This document shows, in pieces, positions 15,672 through 25,008 of a DNA stretch of 64,000 nucleotides (its first letter is position 1; the number at the start of each line of letters is the position of its first letter). The notes under the pieces were generated by a model. It was not told the origin of the DNA, ran no database searches, and saw nothing but the letters and a program-made list of their open reading frames with translations. This DNA comes from Pseudomonadota bacterium (lineage in GTDB: Bacteria > Pseudomonadota > Alphaproteobacteria > Micropepsales > Micropepsaceae), in the NCBI GenBank assembly GCA_021851325.1, contig JAJZDZ010000007.1, positions 1 through 64,000 of the forward strand, read 5' to 3'. Both the position numbers and the translations under genes were made by a program.

Positions 15672-16453
15672 TGCTTGTTGACAGTCACTGCCATTTGGAC
15701 TTTCCGGAATTTGCTGCAGAGCTCGACGCAGTGGTGGCGCGCGCTGCTACCCGTGGCGTGGGTACCATGGTCAGCATCGGTACGACGTTGGCCCGTTTTG
15801 CCAACGTCGTTGCGGTCGCACAGCGTTTTACCGAGGTCTGGTGTTCGGTAGGTATTCATCCGCATGAAGCTGAGACAGAGCCGCTGACGAGTGCCATGCC
15901 GTTGACTGAGCGTGCGGCCCACCCCAAAGTGGTCGGTATCGGCGAAACCGGGCTTGACTATTACTACGCTCATGCGCCGCGACAGGCACAGATCCAGAAT
16001 TTCCGTTGGCATATTGCAGCCGCACGTGAACTCGATTTGCCGTTGATTGTTCATACGCGCGATGCCGACGCCGAAACCATAGAGATTCTCAGCGAGGAGA
16101 TGACGAGGGGCGCGTTTACAGGTGTCATTCACTGTTTTACTGGCAGTGATACGCTGCGTGACGCGGCCCTGGCGCTTGGCTTCTATATTTCCGTGTCGGG
16201 CATTGCGACCTTCAAGAATGCCGCTAAGCTTCGGGAAACGCTGAAGGAAGTTCCGCTGGATAGGCTTCTGGTCGAAACTGATGCGCCCTATCTTGCGCCC
16301 ATGCCGCATCGGGGCAAAACCAACGAACCGGCTTTTGTCGCAGATACCGCAAAACTTTTGGCGGAACTCAAAAATGTCGCTGAGCCGGCACTGGCGGCGG
16401 CGACGACGGATAATTTCTTTCGTCTCTTTAAACGCGCCCAGAGGCCATTGTGA
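15671..16453 (+). CDS. tatD: TatD family metal-dependent deoxyribonuclease
   Basis: A TIM-barrel metal hydrolase of the TatD/YcfH family, a 3'-5' exonuclease linked to DNA quality control. Metal-ligand motifs are DSHCHLD near residue 4, VGIHPHEAE near 62, GIGETGLDYYY near 92, IVHTRDAD near 125, HCFTGSD near 150 and LLVETDAPYLAP near 200. The length of 260 residues is normal. It overlaps holB by one base and the next gene by 4 nt (GTGA), so it sits in one operon. Confidence 0.95.
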   Translation: MLVDSHCHLDFPEFAAELDAVVARAATRGVGTMVSIGTTLARFANVVAVAQRFTEVWCSVGIHPHEAETEPLTSAMPLTERAAHPKVVGIGETGLDYYYAHAPRQAQIQNFRWHIAAARELDLPLIVHTRDADAETIEILSEEMTRGAFTGVIHCFTGSDTLRDAALALGFYISVSGIATFKNAAKLRETLKEVPLDRLLVETDAPYLAPMPHRGKTNEPAFVADTAKLLAELKNVAEPALAAATTDNFFRLFKRAQRPL

Positions 16454-17274
16454 GCGCAACACTCGAAGTCATCATCCTGGGCTGCGGTTCATCTGGCGGC
16501 GTACCGCGGCTTGGTGGGACAGATGGGGCTGGCGACTGGGGCGCCTGCGATCCCAAGGAGCCCAAGAACCGGCGGCGCCGCTGCTCCGCATTGCTGCGCC
16601 GGCGCACTGGTGCGGATATAACCCAGGTGCTGATCGATACCGCGCCGGATATGCGCGAACAGCTGCTTGATGCCGGGGTGGGGCATCTGGACGGAGTTGT
16701 CATCAGCCATGATCATGCGGATCAGCTCCACGGCATTGATGATCTGCGCGCCCTCGTGCTGACCCAGCGTCGCCGTATCGATCTTTATGCAGACGCGATC
16801 AATTTTGCCGGAATCATGCGCCGCTTCGGCTACATCTTCGAGCGTCCGACGGGTAGCGACTATCCTCCCATTCTCAATGGCCATGTGCTGCCAGAACCGT
16901 TCCGCCAGTTCGAAATCGAGGGTAAGGGTGGCTCGATCCCTATCCTTCCATTCGAGCAGGAGCACGGCAAGGTGCGGTCTTTAGGCTTTCGCTGTGGTGA
17001 TTTTGCCTACTCTCCGGATGTCAGCGCTCTTCCCGACGAGAGTTTTGCCTGCCTTGAGGGGCTGGATTGCTGGGTTGTCGATGCCTTGCGGTACACCCAT
17101 CATCCGACCCACGCCAACGTCGAAACCGCGCTCAAGTGGATTGCGCGGGTCAAGCCGAAGCGGGCGGTGCTGACGAATTTACATCTTGATCTGGATTACC
17201 ATCGGCTCAGGAGCGAGTTGCCCGCCGGCGTTGAGCCTGCTTATGACGGCATGAGCCTTCACATTCCGCTCTAA
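16450..17274 (+). CDS. MBL-fold metallo-hydrolase, PhnP-like
   Basis: A 274-residue beta-lactamase-fold hydrolase of the PhnP/cyclic phosphodiesterase type, usually encoded after tatD in alphaproteobacteria. The first strand shows ILGCGSSGGVPRLGG and a Cys-containing loop (WGACDPKEPKNRRRRCSALLRR). The metal site is VVISHDHADQLHGIDDLRAL (HxHxDH near residue 80), with a later LEGLDCWVVDALRYTHHPTHAN and LTNLHLDLDY. It starts with GTG overlapping the tatD stop by 4 nt. The natural substrate outside phosphonate loci is unknown. Confidence 0.88.
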   Translation: MSATLEVIILGCGSSGGVPRLGGTDGAGDWGACDPKEPKNRRRRCSALLRRRTGADITQVLIDTAPDMREQLLDAGVGHLDGVVISHDHADQLHGIDDLRALVLTQRRRIDLYADAINFAGIMRRFGYIFERPTGSDYPPILNGHVLPEPFRQFEIEGKGGSIPILPFEQEHGKVRSLGFRCGDFAYSPDVSALPDESFACLEGLDCWVVDALRYTHHPTHANVETALKWIARVKPKRAVLTNLHLDLDYHRLRSELPAGVEPAYDGMSLHIPL

Positions 17275-17339
17275 CCCGATCAGAGCCCGGCCGCGTGTCG
17301 GCGGGGGCCCATGGCGACGCTTACCTATGGAAAATGAAC

Positions 17340-17362
17340 GGGCGGCGGATGGCCCGCCGCCC
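17340..17362 (-). terminator. Hairpin after mucR, weak terminator
   Basis: Nine-base arms GGGCGGCGG and CCGCCGCCC with a 5-base loop lie just past the mucR stop. On the minus strand the stem is followed by GTTCATTTT, a poor U-tract, so termination strength is doubtful. It also lies past the end of the converging MBL gene. Confidence 0.4.
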
Positions 17363-17384
17363 AAGTTCCAGTCTGTAGCTCCAG

Positions 17385-17834
17385 TCAGCTGCTCCGGCGG
17401 CGTCCCTTGGTCACTGGCGCTGAACGGCCGAGGCCGATTTTTTTGGCAAATTCCGAACGCTGCGCAGCGTAATTGGGGGCGACCATCGGGTAATCGGCAG
17501 GCAGGCCCCATTTGGCGCGGTATTCGTCAGGTGTCATGTTGTAACGCGAGCGCAAATAGCGCTTCAGCATTTTCAGCTTTTTGCCGTCCTCAAGACAGAC
17601 AATATATTCGGCGTTTACAGACTTCTTGACCGGTATTGCCGGCTTTTGGGAAGTCTGGACTTCGGCCGGCATTCCAGTGGTCAGCCCTCCCAAAGTTGCA
17701 TGAACGCTCTTGATCATGCCCGGAACTTCCGAGACCGGAATTGGGTTGTTGCTAACATAGGCGGCGACGATATCGCTGGCTAATTTGAGCAGATCATCGG
17801 CCTTCGAAAGGTGATTGTCGGTCAGACTGGTCAT
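17385..17834 (-). CDS. MucR/Ros family transcriptional regulator with degenerate zinc finger
   Basis: A 149-residue regulator of the Ros/MucR family, alphaproteobacterial DNA-binding proteins that bind A/T-rich sites and act as global, partly H-NS-like repressors. The C-terminal domain is well kept (AEYIVCLEDGKKLKMLKRYL, then TPDEYRAKWGLPADYPMVAP). The prokaryotic zinc-finger ligands, Cys-Cys-His-His in Ros, read Cys80, Asp83, Tyr93 and Tyr98, so both histidines are tyrosine. Zinc-free members of this family are known. The N-terminal helical region (about 1-60) should mediate oligomerisation. The gene is single and divergent from glyA across an A/T-rich region that may contain its own binding sites. 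Confidence 0.93.
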   Translation of the reverse strand: MTSLTDNHLSKADDLLKLASDIVAAYVSNNPIPVSEVPGMIKSVHATLGGLTTGMPAEVQTSQKPAIPVKKSVNAEYIVCLEDGKKLKMLKRYLRSRYNMTPDEYRAKWGLPADYPMVAPNYAAQRSEFAKKIGLGRSAPVTKGRRRSS

Positions 17835-18273
17835 TTATTGGCCCCTGGGCGGTTATATGAGAAAACTTTTGGTGTAACCTGCATTGGTTAGTTAGGTTGA
17901 GAAAGCAATATAACGAACAGGGGACAAGTCAACCGATGAAACATTTTAATATCAAAAAATGCTAATCCTGTTGCCGCCTCGCTTATGTGAGTTCTTCAGC
18001 AGTCATTCAAACAACCTCACGATGTGCCTAAATCGCATAAGCAAATGTCTTTACGTTGCTCCCGCTATACTCAAAAAACCACCTAACAGCCTATGGTTGT
18101 GCGTTTAGCGTATAAGGGACCGGGCAGGGGAGTGGCGGCGGTCTTACCTTAGGGCGTCGCGCCCCTAGATTTGGTGCGCGGGAGCCGCTACACACCCGTC
18201 CCATAGAGGTTGCCGGGAGCGCGCCCGATTTGGGCTCTGTCGGGTGACCCCGATAAAGCCAAGAGGCGTGATG
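17835..18273. other. Intergenic region between mucR and glyA
   Basis: About 440 bp in two parts. The mucR side (to about 18090) is A/T-rich with many TpA steps, the kind of DNA MucR proteins bind. The glyA side (18093-18273) is G/C-rich with several possible short hairpins, for example GGGCG/CGCCC at about 18154-18166, and may form a structured glyA leader. I recognise no known riboswitch. Confidence 0.4.
17905..17932 (-). promoter_or_regulatory. Probable mucR promoter
   Basis: On the minus strand TTGACT (17932 to 17927) and TATTGC (17910 to 17905) are spaced by 16 bp in the A/T-rich region upstream of mucR. The start site would fall near 17898, giving a leader of about 64 nt. Confidence 0.4.
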
Positions 18274-19578
18274 ATGGCAGCGATGTCCGGTGCGGGTCAG
18301 CCGCAGAATTCCCAGTTTTTCCGCCAGAGCCTGCATGAGGCGGACCCGGAGCTAGCCGCCGCCATCGATCAGGAACTGGGGCGCCAGCGCGAAAAAATAG
18401 AGCTGATCGCGTCAGAAAATATTGTCTCGCGGGCAGTGCTGGAGGCCCAGGGCTCGGTTCTGACCAACAAATATGCCGAAGGTTATCCCTCAAAGCGCTA
18501 TTACGGCGGCTGTGAGTTTGTCGACATCGCCGAGACCCTGGCGATCGAGCGGGCCAAGCGATTGTTTGATTGCAGCTACGCCAATGTCCAGCCTCATTCC
18601 GGTGCCCAGGCCAACCAGGCCGTATTTTTTGCCCTGATGCAGCCAGGCGATACCTTCATGGGGCTCGACCTTGCGGCCGGTGGGCACCTCACCCATGGCT
18701 CGCCCGTCAACCAGTCGGGCAAGTGGTTCCGTCCGGTTTCCTATGGGGTTCGCCGGCAGGATCATCGCATTGATCTGGACGAGGTGGCGGCCAAGGCTAA
18801 GGAACATCGGCCCAAGATCATTATTGCCGGTGGCTCTGCCTATCCCCGGATTATCGATTTCAAGGCCTTCCGTGAGATCGCTGACAGCGTCGGGGCCTTT
18901 TTCATGGTCGACATGGCCCATTTTGCCGGTCTGGTGGCCGGAGGGGTTCATCCCAACCCCCTCGACTATGCCCATGTAGCGACCACGACAACGCACAAGA
19001 CCCTGCGTGGACCGCGCGGCGGCATGATCCTCTCGCGCGACGCAGATCTTGGTAAAAAGTTCAATTCGGCGATCTTCCCAGGCCTTCAGGGCGGACCGCT
19101 GATGCATGTCATCGCGGCCAAAGCGGTTGCTTTCGGTGAAGCCTTAAGGCCCGAGTTCAAGGATTACGCGCGCCGCATTGTCGAGAACGCGAAGGCTCTG
19201 TCTGAAACCTTGCATAGCCAGGGTCTTGATATCGTCTCGGGGGGGACCGATACCCACCTCATGCTCGTCGACCTGCGCCCCAAAAATGCCAAAGGCAACC
19301 AAGTGGAAAAGGCGCTTGACCGCGCCAACATCACCACCAACAAAAACGCCATCCCCTTTGATCCGGAAAAGCCGGCGGTGACCTCCGGTGTCCGACTCGG
19401 TTCACCTGCTGGTACGACCCGCGGTTTCGGCCCTGCTGAATTCCGAGCCATCGGGCAGTGGATCGTTGACGTGATCGATGCAACCGCCCGTGCAGGCGCG
19501 GCCGGGGATGCACAAGTTGAAGCGGCAGTTCGGGCGCGGGTGCTCGAATTGTGCCACCGTTTTCCCATTTACCAATAG
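18274..19578 (+). CDS. glyA: Serine hydroxymethyltransferase
   Basis: PLP enzyme converting serine and tetrahydrofolate to glycine and 5,10-methylene-THF, in the cytoplasm. Signature stretches are [40 protein letters not shown], and the PLP lysine in [14 protein letters not shown] (Lys242). The length of about 434 residues is normal. An in-frame GTG exists at 18244, but AAGAGG at 18261-18266 lies 7 nt before ATG 18274 (ATG 18271 is also possible). It leads the conserved glyA-nrdR-rib-nusB-thiL cluster; nrdR follows after 10 nt. Confidence 0.97.
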   Translation: MAAMSGAGQPQNSQFFRQSLHEADPELAAAIDQELGRQREKIELIASENIVSRAVLEAQGSVLTNKYAEGYPSKRYYGGCEFVDIAETLAIERAKRLFDCSYANVQPHSGAQANQAVFFALMQPGDTFMGLDLAAGGHLTHGSPVNQSGKWFRPVSYGVRRQDHRIDLDEVAAKAKEHRPKIIIAGGSAYPRIIDFKAFREIADSVGAFFMVDMAHFAGLVAGGVHPNPLDYAHVATTTTHKTLRGPRGGMILSRDADLGKKFNSAIFPGLQGGPLMHVIAAKAVAFGEALRPEFKDYARRIVENAKALSETLHSQGLDIVSGGTDTHLMLVDLRPKNAKGNQVEKALDRANITTNKNAIPFDPEKPAVTSGVRLGSPAGTTRGFGPAEFRAIGQWIVDVIDATARAGAAGDAQVEAAVRARVLELCHRFPIYQ

Positions 19579-19588
19579 GAGCAAGGCC

Positions 19589-20047
19589 ATGCGCTGCCCG
19601 TTTTGCGGCCATGACGACAGCCAGGTGAAAGATTCGCGCCCCAGCGAAGACAACTCCGCCATAAGACGACGGCGTCATTGCCCGGCCTGCGGCGGACGCT
19701 TCACCACCTTTGAGCGGGTGCAGCTGCGCGAACTGATCGTCGTCAAGAAGAACAACCGGCGCGAGCCGTTCGAGCGTGAGAAGCTGGAACGCTCGATTAT
19801 GCATGCCTTGCGCAAGCGTCCGGTGGAACCGGAGCGTGTAGACCGGATGATCACCGGGATTGTCCGCCGCCTTGAAAGCATGGGGGAAAACGAAATTCCG
19901 TCGACCATGATTGGCGAACTTGTGATGCAGGCCCTGGCCAGTCTGGACAAGGTGGCCTATGTGCGTTTTGCCTCGGTCTACAAGAACTTTCGCGAAACCA
20001 AGGACTTCGAAACCCTGATCGGGGCCCTGTCCGGCGACAAGGACTAG
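19589..20047 (+). CDS. nrdR: Transcriptional repressor NrdR
   Basis: ATP/dATP-sensing repressor of ribonucleotide reductase genes. It has the N-terminal zinc ribbon [17 protein letters not shown] with the second pair in [17 protein letters not shown], followed by the ATP-cone domain ([20 protein letters not shown] onward). The length of 152 residues is normal. The longer frame upstream of ATG 19589 overlaps glyA and is not real: ATG 19589 restores the invariant N-terminus. Confidence 0.97.
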   Translation: MRCPFCGHDDSQVKDSRPSEDNSAIRRRRHCPACGGRFTTFERVQLRELIVVKKNNRREPFEREKLERSIMHALRKRPVEPERVDRMITGIVRRLESMGENEIPSTMIGELVMQALASLDKVAYVRFASVYKNFRETKDFETLIGALSGDKD

Positions 20048-20183
20048 GGATTACGGCCTGTCTGCGGCTATGGTGTCGTCCAAGCAGCCATGCCCCCAAA
20101 AGGGACAGGGCTGCAGCTGCGCCTTTTGCGGGGCCGGGCCCCTGGCAGTGGTCGGCGCCTGGAAGAGGGATTGAGCCCTAATC

Positions 20184-21287
20184 ATGAACTCCCATCGGCA
20201 GGATCTGCGCCATATGCGCCATGCGCTTGCGCTCGCAGCGCGCGGGCTAGGTCAGGTCGCCCCCAATCCTGCGGTGGGCTGTGTTATCGTCGCCCCCAGT
20301 GGGCAGGTGGTCGGCCGCGGCTGGACGGGACCAGGTGGCAGGCCTCATGCTGAAACCCAGGCACTGTCCCAGGCGGGGGCACGGGCGCGTGGTGCGACAG
20401 CCTATGTCACGCTCGAGCCCTGCGCCCATGTCGGGCGTACGCCGCCTTGCGTGGATGCGCTCATCGGCGCCGGAATTAGGCGGGTGGTGGCCGCTCTGCA
20501 GGACCCGGATCCGCGTGTGAAAGGGGCCGGGTTTGCTCGCTTGCGTGAAGCCGAATTGGATTTGGAAACAGGCATACTGGCGGCAGAGGCTGAGAGACTA
20601 AATCAGGGATTCGTGCTGCGGGTAGAGCAGGCCCGGCCGCTCGTCACGCTCAAGATCGCCCACAGTCTCGATGGCCATAGTGCTGCGGCCTCCGGGGAAA
20701 GCCAGTGGATTACCTCGGAGGAAGCCAGACGCTACGGCCATCTGCTACGGGCGCAGCATGATGCCATCTTGGTCGGCATCGAAACCATACTTGCCGACGA
20801 TCCGCTCCTGACCTGCAGGCTTGCCGGCCTTGAAGGGCGATCCCCACTTCGGGTGGTGCTCGACAGCCGTTTGAGACTTGGCGAGCGGCATCGCCTTGCC
20901 CAGACCGCCTCCGCCGTTCCCAGCCTTGTGTTCACCACGGCTGCCAACGGAGGTCCTGTCCTCAGCAGCCTGGGCGTCGAGGTCCTGCGGGTCGCTGGCG
21001 ATGCGCGTGGCCGACCCGATATTGACGCGGTGTTGAGCGCCTTGGCGGCGCGTGGCATCACCCGCCTGCTCGTGGAAGGGGGGCCCAGCGTGCAGGCGAG
21101 CTTCATCAATCGGGGCAGGGCTGACCGCCTGGAAGTTTTCTGCGCCCCGCTGCTGCTGGGAGCGGCCGCTCGCAGCAGCGTGGGCGCACTTGCGGCACTT
21201 GGCCTCGAAGAGGCCCCGCGTTTCGTAAGGGAAAGTGTGCGGGCGTTTGGCCCGGATCTGCTGGAAAGCTATTCGGCAAGAGCCTAA
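20184..21287 (+). CDS. ribD: Bifunctional diaminohydroxyphosphoribosylaminopyrimidine deaminase / 5-amino-6-(5-phosphoribosylamino)uracil reductase
   Basis: Catalyses the second and third steps of riboflavin synthesis. The N-terminal deaminase domain has the zinc site HAETQAL (near residue 51) and PCAHVGRTPPC (near 76). The C-terminal NADPH reductase domain shows RPLVTLKIAHSLDGHSAA, ILVGIETILADDPLLTCR, LRVVLDSRLRL and LLVEGGPSVQASFI. The length of 367 residues is normal. Ten nucleotides separate it from ribE, so the rib genes are one operon. Confidence 0.96.
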   Translation: MNSHRQDLRHMRHALALAARGLGQVAPNPAVGCVIVAPSGQVVGRGWTGPGGRPHAETQALSQAGARARGATAYVTLEPCAHVGRTPPCVDALIGAGIRRVVAALQDPDPRVKGAGFARLREAELDLETGILAAEAERLNQGFVLRVEQARPLVTLKIAHSLDGHSAAASGESQWITSEEARRYGHLLRAQHDAILVGIETILADDPLLTCRLAGLEGRSPLRVVLDSRLRLGERHRLAQTASAVPSLVFTTAANGGPVLSSLGVEVLRVAGDARGRPDIDAVLSALAARGITRLLVEGGPSVQASFINRGRADRLEVFCAPLLLGAAARSSVGALAALGLEEAPRFVRESVRAFGPDLLESYSARA

Positions 21288-21297
21288 AAGAGGTTTC

Positions 21298-21891
21298 ATG
21301 TTTACCGGAATCATCACCGATGTCGGCCAGGTGCGTCATGTCGAGACGCGAGGCGACACCCATGTTGTCATTTCAACCCATTACGACGTCTCGGGCGTCG
21401 CACTTGGTGCCTCGATCGCCTGTTCTGGAATATGCATGACCGTGGTTGACCGCGGCTCGGCATCGGATCGCTGGTTTTCAGTGACGGCATCGGGAGAAAC
21501 GCTTTCGCGGACCACACTCGGACGCTGGCGCGTGGGTGACCCCGTCAATCTGGAACGGGCCATGCGTATCGGCGATGAGCTTGGCGGTCATATTGTCACC
21601 GGTCATGTCGATGGCATCGCCGAACTGAAGGACATGCGCCCGGAAGGCGAGTCCGTGCGCATGACATTTGAAGCTCCCCTGGCGCTGGCCCGCTTTATCG
21701 CCGGCAAAGGCTCTGTGGCGCTTGATGGCGTTTCGCTGACGGTCAACGAGGTTGATGCATCGCGTTTCGGGGTCAACATCATTCCCCACACCCAGACGGT
21801 GACGAGCTTCAAGGCCCTGCGTCCTGGCCAGTCTGTCAATCTCGAGATCGACCTTATGGCCCGCTACGTCGCGCGCCTTATTCAGAGCTGA
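21298..21891 (+). CDS. ribE: Riboflavin synthase, alpha chain
   Basis: Final riboflavin step: dismutation of two 6,7-dimethyl-8-ribityllumazine molecules. It has two lumazine-binding repeats, the first beginning MFTGIITDVGQV with SIACSGICMTV, the second GGHIVTGHVDGIAEL with SVALDGVSLTVNEV and NIIPHT. The length of 197 residues is normal. ATG 21298 gives the invariant MFTG N-terminus; the frame extending upstream overlaps ribD and is rejected. Confidence 0.96.
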   Translation: MFTGIITDVGQVRHVETRGDTHVVISTHYDVSGVALGASIACSGICMTVVDRGSASDRWFSVTASGETLSRTTLGRWRVGDPVNLERAMRIGDELGGHIVTGHVDGIAELKDMRPEGESVRMTFEAPLALARFIAGKGSVALDGVSLTVNEVDASRFGVNIIPHTQTVTSFKALRPGQSVNLEIDLMARYVARLIQS

Positions 21892-21894
21892 GCC

Positions 21895-23007
21895 ATGTTT
21901 CGCGACTATATCTCGCCGATTGAAGATCTGATTGAAGAAGCACGCAACGGGCGCATGTTTATCCTCGTTGACGCCGAGGACCGTGAGAACGAAGGCGATC
22001 TCGTTATCCCGGCGCAGATGTGTACGCCGCAGGCGGTCAACTTCATGGCCAAATACGGTCGCGGACTGATCTGCCTCGCACTGACCCAGGAGCGCGCCAA
22101 TACCCTGCGCATTCCGATGATGACGCAGGTCAACGGAGCCCCGCACCAGACCGCGTTCACGGTGTCGATCGAGGCCAAGGAAGGGGTGTCGACCGGAATC
22201 TCGGCACATGACCGCGCCCGTACCATCGCGGTGGCCATCGATCCCACCAAGGGGCCAGACGACATTGTCATGCCCGGTCACGTCTTTCCGCTCGTGGCCC
22301 GCCATGGCGGGACCTTGGTGCGTGCAGGGCACACTGAGGCTGCAGTCGACATTCCGCGCATGGCTGGACTTTATCCCGCCGGTGTCATTTGCGAGATCAT
22401 GAACGATGACGGCACCATGGCCCGCCTGCCGGATCTGGTCCAGTTTTCCCAGCTCCATGGTCTTAAGATCGGGACCATTGCCGATCTGATCGCCTATCGC
22501 CGCCGCTGTGACCATTTCATCGAACGCGCGGTCGAAACCGAGTTCGACAGTCATCATGGCGGGATGTGGCGGATGATGGTCTACGTCAATACCCTCGAAT
22601 ATGCCGAACACATCGCGCTCGTGAAGGGAGACATCTCGGGGGATGCGCCCGTGCTGGTGCGCATGCATAGCCTCAACATCTTTTCCGATCTGCTCGGCTA
22701 CAAGAATTACGTACAGCGGGTACTCGAAGAAAGCATGAACATCATTGCTCGCGAGGGTCGCGGCGTGGTTGTCCTCCTGCGTCAGAACCGGCCCACCTTT
22801 GTCTCGGACATCGTGCTGCGCCGGGTGTCCGAAGATGGTGATCGTGCCCGGATCAAGGAATACGGCGTGGGCGCTCAAATCTTGCTCGATCTGGGTATCA
22901 AGGAGATGATCCTCTTGACGGATACGCCAGAAAAGAAGGCCGTGGCTCTGAGCGGCTACGGGCTTAATATCGTGTCCACCCATCCCATTCGCGGGGGAGC
23001 ATCGTGA
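21895..23007 (+). CDS. ribB: 3,4-dihydroxy-2-butanone 4-phosphate synthase fused to an inactive GTP cyclohydrolase II-like domain (RibBX type)
   Basis: The N-terminal part (residues 1 to about 205) is an intact DHBP synthase making the four-carbon riboflavin precursor: [58 protein letters not shown] and [12 protein letters not shown]. The C-terminal part (about 206-370) has the GTP cyclohydrolase II fold outline ([51 protein letters not shown]), but the three zinc-binding cysteines (SECLTGD, RCDCG in active enzymes) are gone and the HRQEGRGIGL motif is lost. Such RibBX hybrids, known in Proteobacteria, lack cyclohydrolase activity. It follows ribE by 3 nt and overlaps ribH by 4. Confidence 0.93.
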   Translation: MFRDYISPIEDLIEEARNGRMFILVDAEDRENEGDLVIPAQMCTPQAVNFMAKYGRGLICLALTQERANTLRIPMMTQVNGAPHQTAFTVSIEAKEGVSTGISAHDRARTIAVAIDPTKGPDDIVMPGHVFPLVARHGGTLVRAGHTEAAVDIPRMAGLYPAGVICEIMNDDGTMARLPDLVQFSQLHGLKIGTIADLIAYRRRCDHFIERAVETEFDSHHGGMWRMMVYVNTLEYAEHIALVKGDISGDAPVLVRMHSLNIFSDLLGYKNYVQRVLEESMNIIAREGRGVVVLLRQNRPTFVSDIVLRRVSEDGDRARIKEYGVGAQILLDLGIKEMILLTDTPEKKAVALSGYGLNIVSTHPIRGGAS

Positions 23008-23459
23008 TCGTTAAGCCCAACATCCTAATCGTCGAAGCCCGGTTCTACACCCATATTTCGGATGCCCTCCTGGAGGGAGCAACAGAGGCTCTTAAGGCGG
23101 CAGGGGCGGAGTTCGAACGCATCGAAGTTCCTGGTGCGCTTGAAATTCCACCAGCAATTCACTTCGCCGCCAAGGCGGGCGAGGGAGCCGGTCAGCATTT
23201 CGATGGCTATGTGGCGTTGGGCTGTGTGCTGCGCGGCGAAACCTATCATTTCGATATTGTCGCCAATGAATCGGCGCGTGGTCTCATGGATTTGGGCGTC
23301 AATCACGGCCTTTGCATCGGTAATGGCATATTGACCGTGGAAAGTGAGGAGCAGGCACTGCGTCGTGCCCGCCGCAGCGAATTGGACAAGGGCGGGGATG
23401 CGGCGCGTGCCTGTCTTGCCCTGGTCGCGCTTCGTGGTCGACTTGGAGGGTATCATTGA
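23004..23459 (+). CDS. ribH: 6,7-dimethyl-8-ribityllumazine synthase
   Basis: Joins the ribitylaminouracil from the RibD branch with the RibB product to make lumazine. Motifs are [62 protein letters not shown] (with the catalytic His in GETYHFD) and [14 protein letters not shown]. The length of 151 residues is normal. The GTG start overlaps the ribB stop, and its own stop overlaps the nusB start. Confidence 0.96.
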   Translation: MIVKPNILIVEARFYTHISDALLEGATEALKAAGAEFERIEVPGALEIPPAIHFAAKAGEGAGQHFDGYVALGCVLRGETYHFDIVANESARGLMDLGVNHGLCIGNGILTVESEEQALRRARRSELDKGGDAARACLALVALRGRLGGYH

Positions 23460-23962
23460 CGGCCTCGCCTTCGCCGGAACCAGCTGATCCTGCCGCACGC
23501 CGGGCCGCGCGCCTGGCGGCGGTGCAGGCGGTCTATCAGATGGAGCTTGCCGGCAATGCCGCTGAGGATACCATCGAAGAGTTCGTCGGCCACCGATTTG
23601 CTACGCCAAGCGATATCCCCGCGGGGCCTCCGGACCGAGAGTTCTTTGCCGATATCGTGCGTGGCGTACCGCGCTTTCAGGTTGAGATCGATCGGGCTCT
23701 GGCGCGCTCACTGGCGGCGAACTGGAAGCTTGAGCGTATCGATTCCATTGCGCGCGCAATTCTGCGCTGTGCCGGCTACGAGATCGTCGCCCGTCCAGAC
23801 GTACCAGGCAAAGTCGTGATCGACGAATACCTCTATGTGGCGCATGCCTTTCTCGCGATCGAGGAAACCGCCTTCGTCAATGCCGTGCTCGACCGCATGG
23901 CACGGCGTAAACGGGCACGGGAATTCGGCGAAGAGCCGCCTCGGGGCGAACTCCCCTTCTGA
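23456..23962 (+). CDS. nusB: Transcription antitermination factor NusB
   Basis: All-helical protein that, with NusE (S10), binds boxA in rRNA leaders and prevents early termination. Typical features are [19 protein letters not shown] near the N-terminus, FFADIVRGV in the middle and [18 protein letters not shown] followed by [31 protein letters not shown]. It starts with TTG at 23456, overlapping the ribH stop; GGAGG lies 7 nt upstream, which supports this rare start. A short C-terminal tail ([13 protein letters not shown]) is typical of alphaproteobacterial forms. Confidence 0.94.
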   Translation: MTASPSPEPADPAARRAARLAAVQAVYQMELAGNAAEDTIEEFVGHRFATPSDIPAGPPDREFFADIVRGVPRFQVEIDRALARSLAANWKLERIDSIARAILRCAGYEIVARPDVPGKVVIDEYLYVAHAFLAIEETAFVNAVLDRMARRKRAREFGEEPPRGELPF

Positions 23963-24005
23963 TCGCGCATGAGGGGCCGGTCGGTTCCCTCTCGGCAGGA
24001 AGACT

Positions 24006-24965
24006 ATGAGCGCAAGGCCCGGTGAATTCGAACTGATCGCGGAACTCTTTGCGCCTCTGACGCGGGGGGCGCCGGCGGCGCTTGGGCTTCTGGATGATGC
24101 GGCGCTGATCCGGCCGCGCCGAGGTCACGAGTTCGTGGTCACCAGCGACGGCCTCGTCGAGGGGGTGCATTTCCTCGCCGCGGATCCACCGGACACCATC
24201 GCCCGCAAGGCACTGCGGGTGAACCTGTCGGATCTTGCCGCCAAGGGCGCCGAGCCCATCGGCTATTTTCTCACGCTGATGCTGCCCGAGGATCGCAGTT
24301 TTGCCTGGCTCAAGACGTTCGCCGGTGGCCTTGCCCGTGATGGCGATTGCTTTGAGGTGCCGCTGCTGGGAGGTGATACGACGGGAACGCCGGGCCCGCT
24401 CGCCCTCTCCATAACCGCCCTTGGCACGGTGCCCAGCGGACGCATGATCCAGCGCTCGGGGGCCAAAGCGGGAGATCTTGTTTTCGTCTCGGGGACGATC
24501 GGCGATGCCGGAGCCGGACTTGAGCTGGCGCAGGCGTCCCGCTCCGAACCGGCTGAGCTCGTCGCTCGCTACCGCGTTCCCGAACCGCGCCTTCGGCTGG
24601 GTCAGGCGCTGCGGGGCCTGGCCAGTGCCGGACTTGATGTTTCCGACGGTTTGATTGCCGATCTTGGTCATATCGCTGAGGTCAGCGGGGTTGGCATTGA
24701 AGTAAGCGCAGAGCTGTTACCGCTTGCTCCGGCGCTCCGACGCCACTGGGGCCAGGAGGCGGCGGTGCGGGCGGCGGTCTGCGGCGATGATTATGAACTT
24801 GCCTTCACCGCCCCAGCCAGCCTGCGGGCTCGGGTAAAGGACGCGGCAGCGTTCGCAGGTACCGCGGTAACAGAAATCGGGCGGGTGGAGAGGGGGGCGG
24901 GCGTCCGTCTCTTGGTGGAAGGCCAGCCACAGCCTCTGGCGAAAGCTGGCTGGCGCCATTTTTAG
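24006..24965 (+). CDS. thiL: Thiamine-monophosphate kinase
   Basis: ATP-dependent kinase giving thiamine diphosphate in the cytoplasm, of the PurM/SelD fold. Motifs are LGLLDDAALI, VVTSDGLVEGVHF, RVNLSDLAAKGAEPIGYFLTL, LLGGDTTGTPGPLALSITALG, DVSDGLIADLGHIAEVSGVG and CGDDYELAF, the last with the nucleotide/Mg2+ acidic residues. The length of 319 residues is normal. It ends the glyA-to-thiL cluster and is followed by a small exported protein. Confidence 0.95.
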   Translation: MSARPGEFELIAELFAPLTRGAPAALGLLDDAALIRPRRGHEFVVTSDGLVEGVHFLAADPPDTIARKALRVNLSDLAAKGAEPIGYFLTLMLPEDRSFAWLKTFAGGLARDGDCFEVPLLGGDTTGTPGPLALSITALGTVPSGRMIQRSGAKAGDLVFVSGTIGDAGAGLELAQASRSEPAELVARYRVPEPRLRLGQALRGLASAGLDVSDGLIADLGHIAEVSGVGIEVSAELLPLAPALRRHWGQEAAVRAAVCGDDYELAFTAPASLRARVKDAAAFAGTAVTEIGRVERGAGVRLLVEGQPQPLAKAGWRHF

Positions 24966-25008
24966 CCCTGCTAACCGGCTGTTAGGCAGGAGGGAGGAAG
25001 ATGCGGCA

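Noticed and set aside
18093-18273. Known riboswitch (glycine, SAM or THF) in the glyA leader
   Set aside because: None of the conserved core sequences I know for these classes is visible; kept only as a structured-leader suggestion.
21478-22983. 501-codon minus-strand frame across ribE and ribB
   Set aside because: Antisense shadow; no domain, and it would overlap two well-supported genes throughout.
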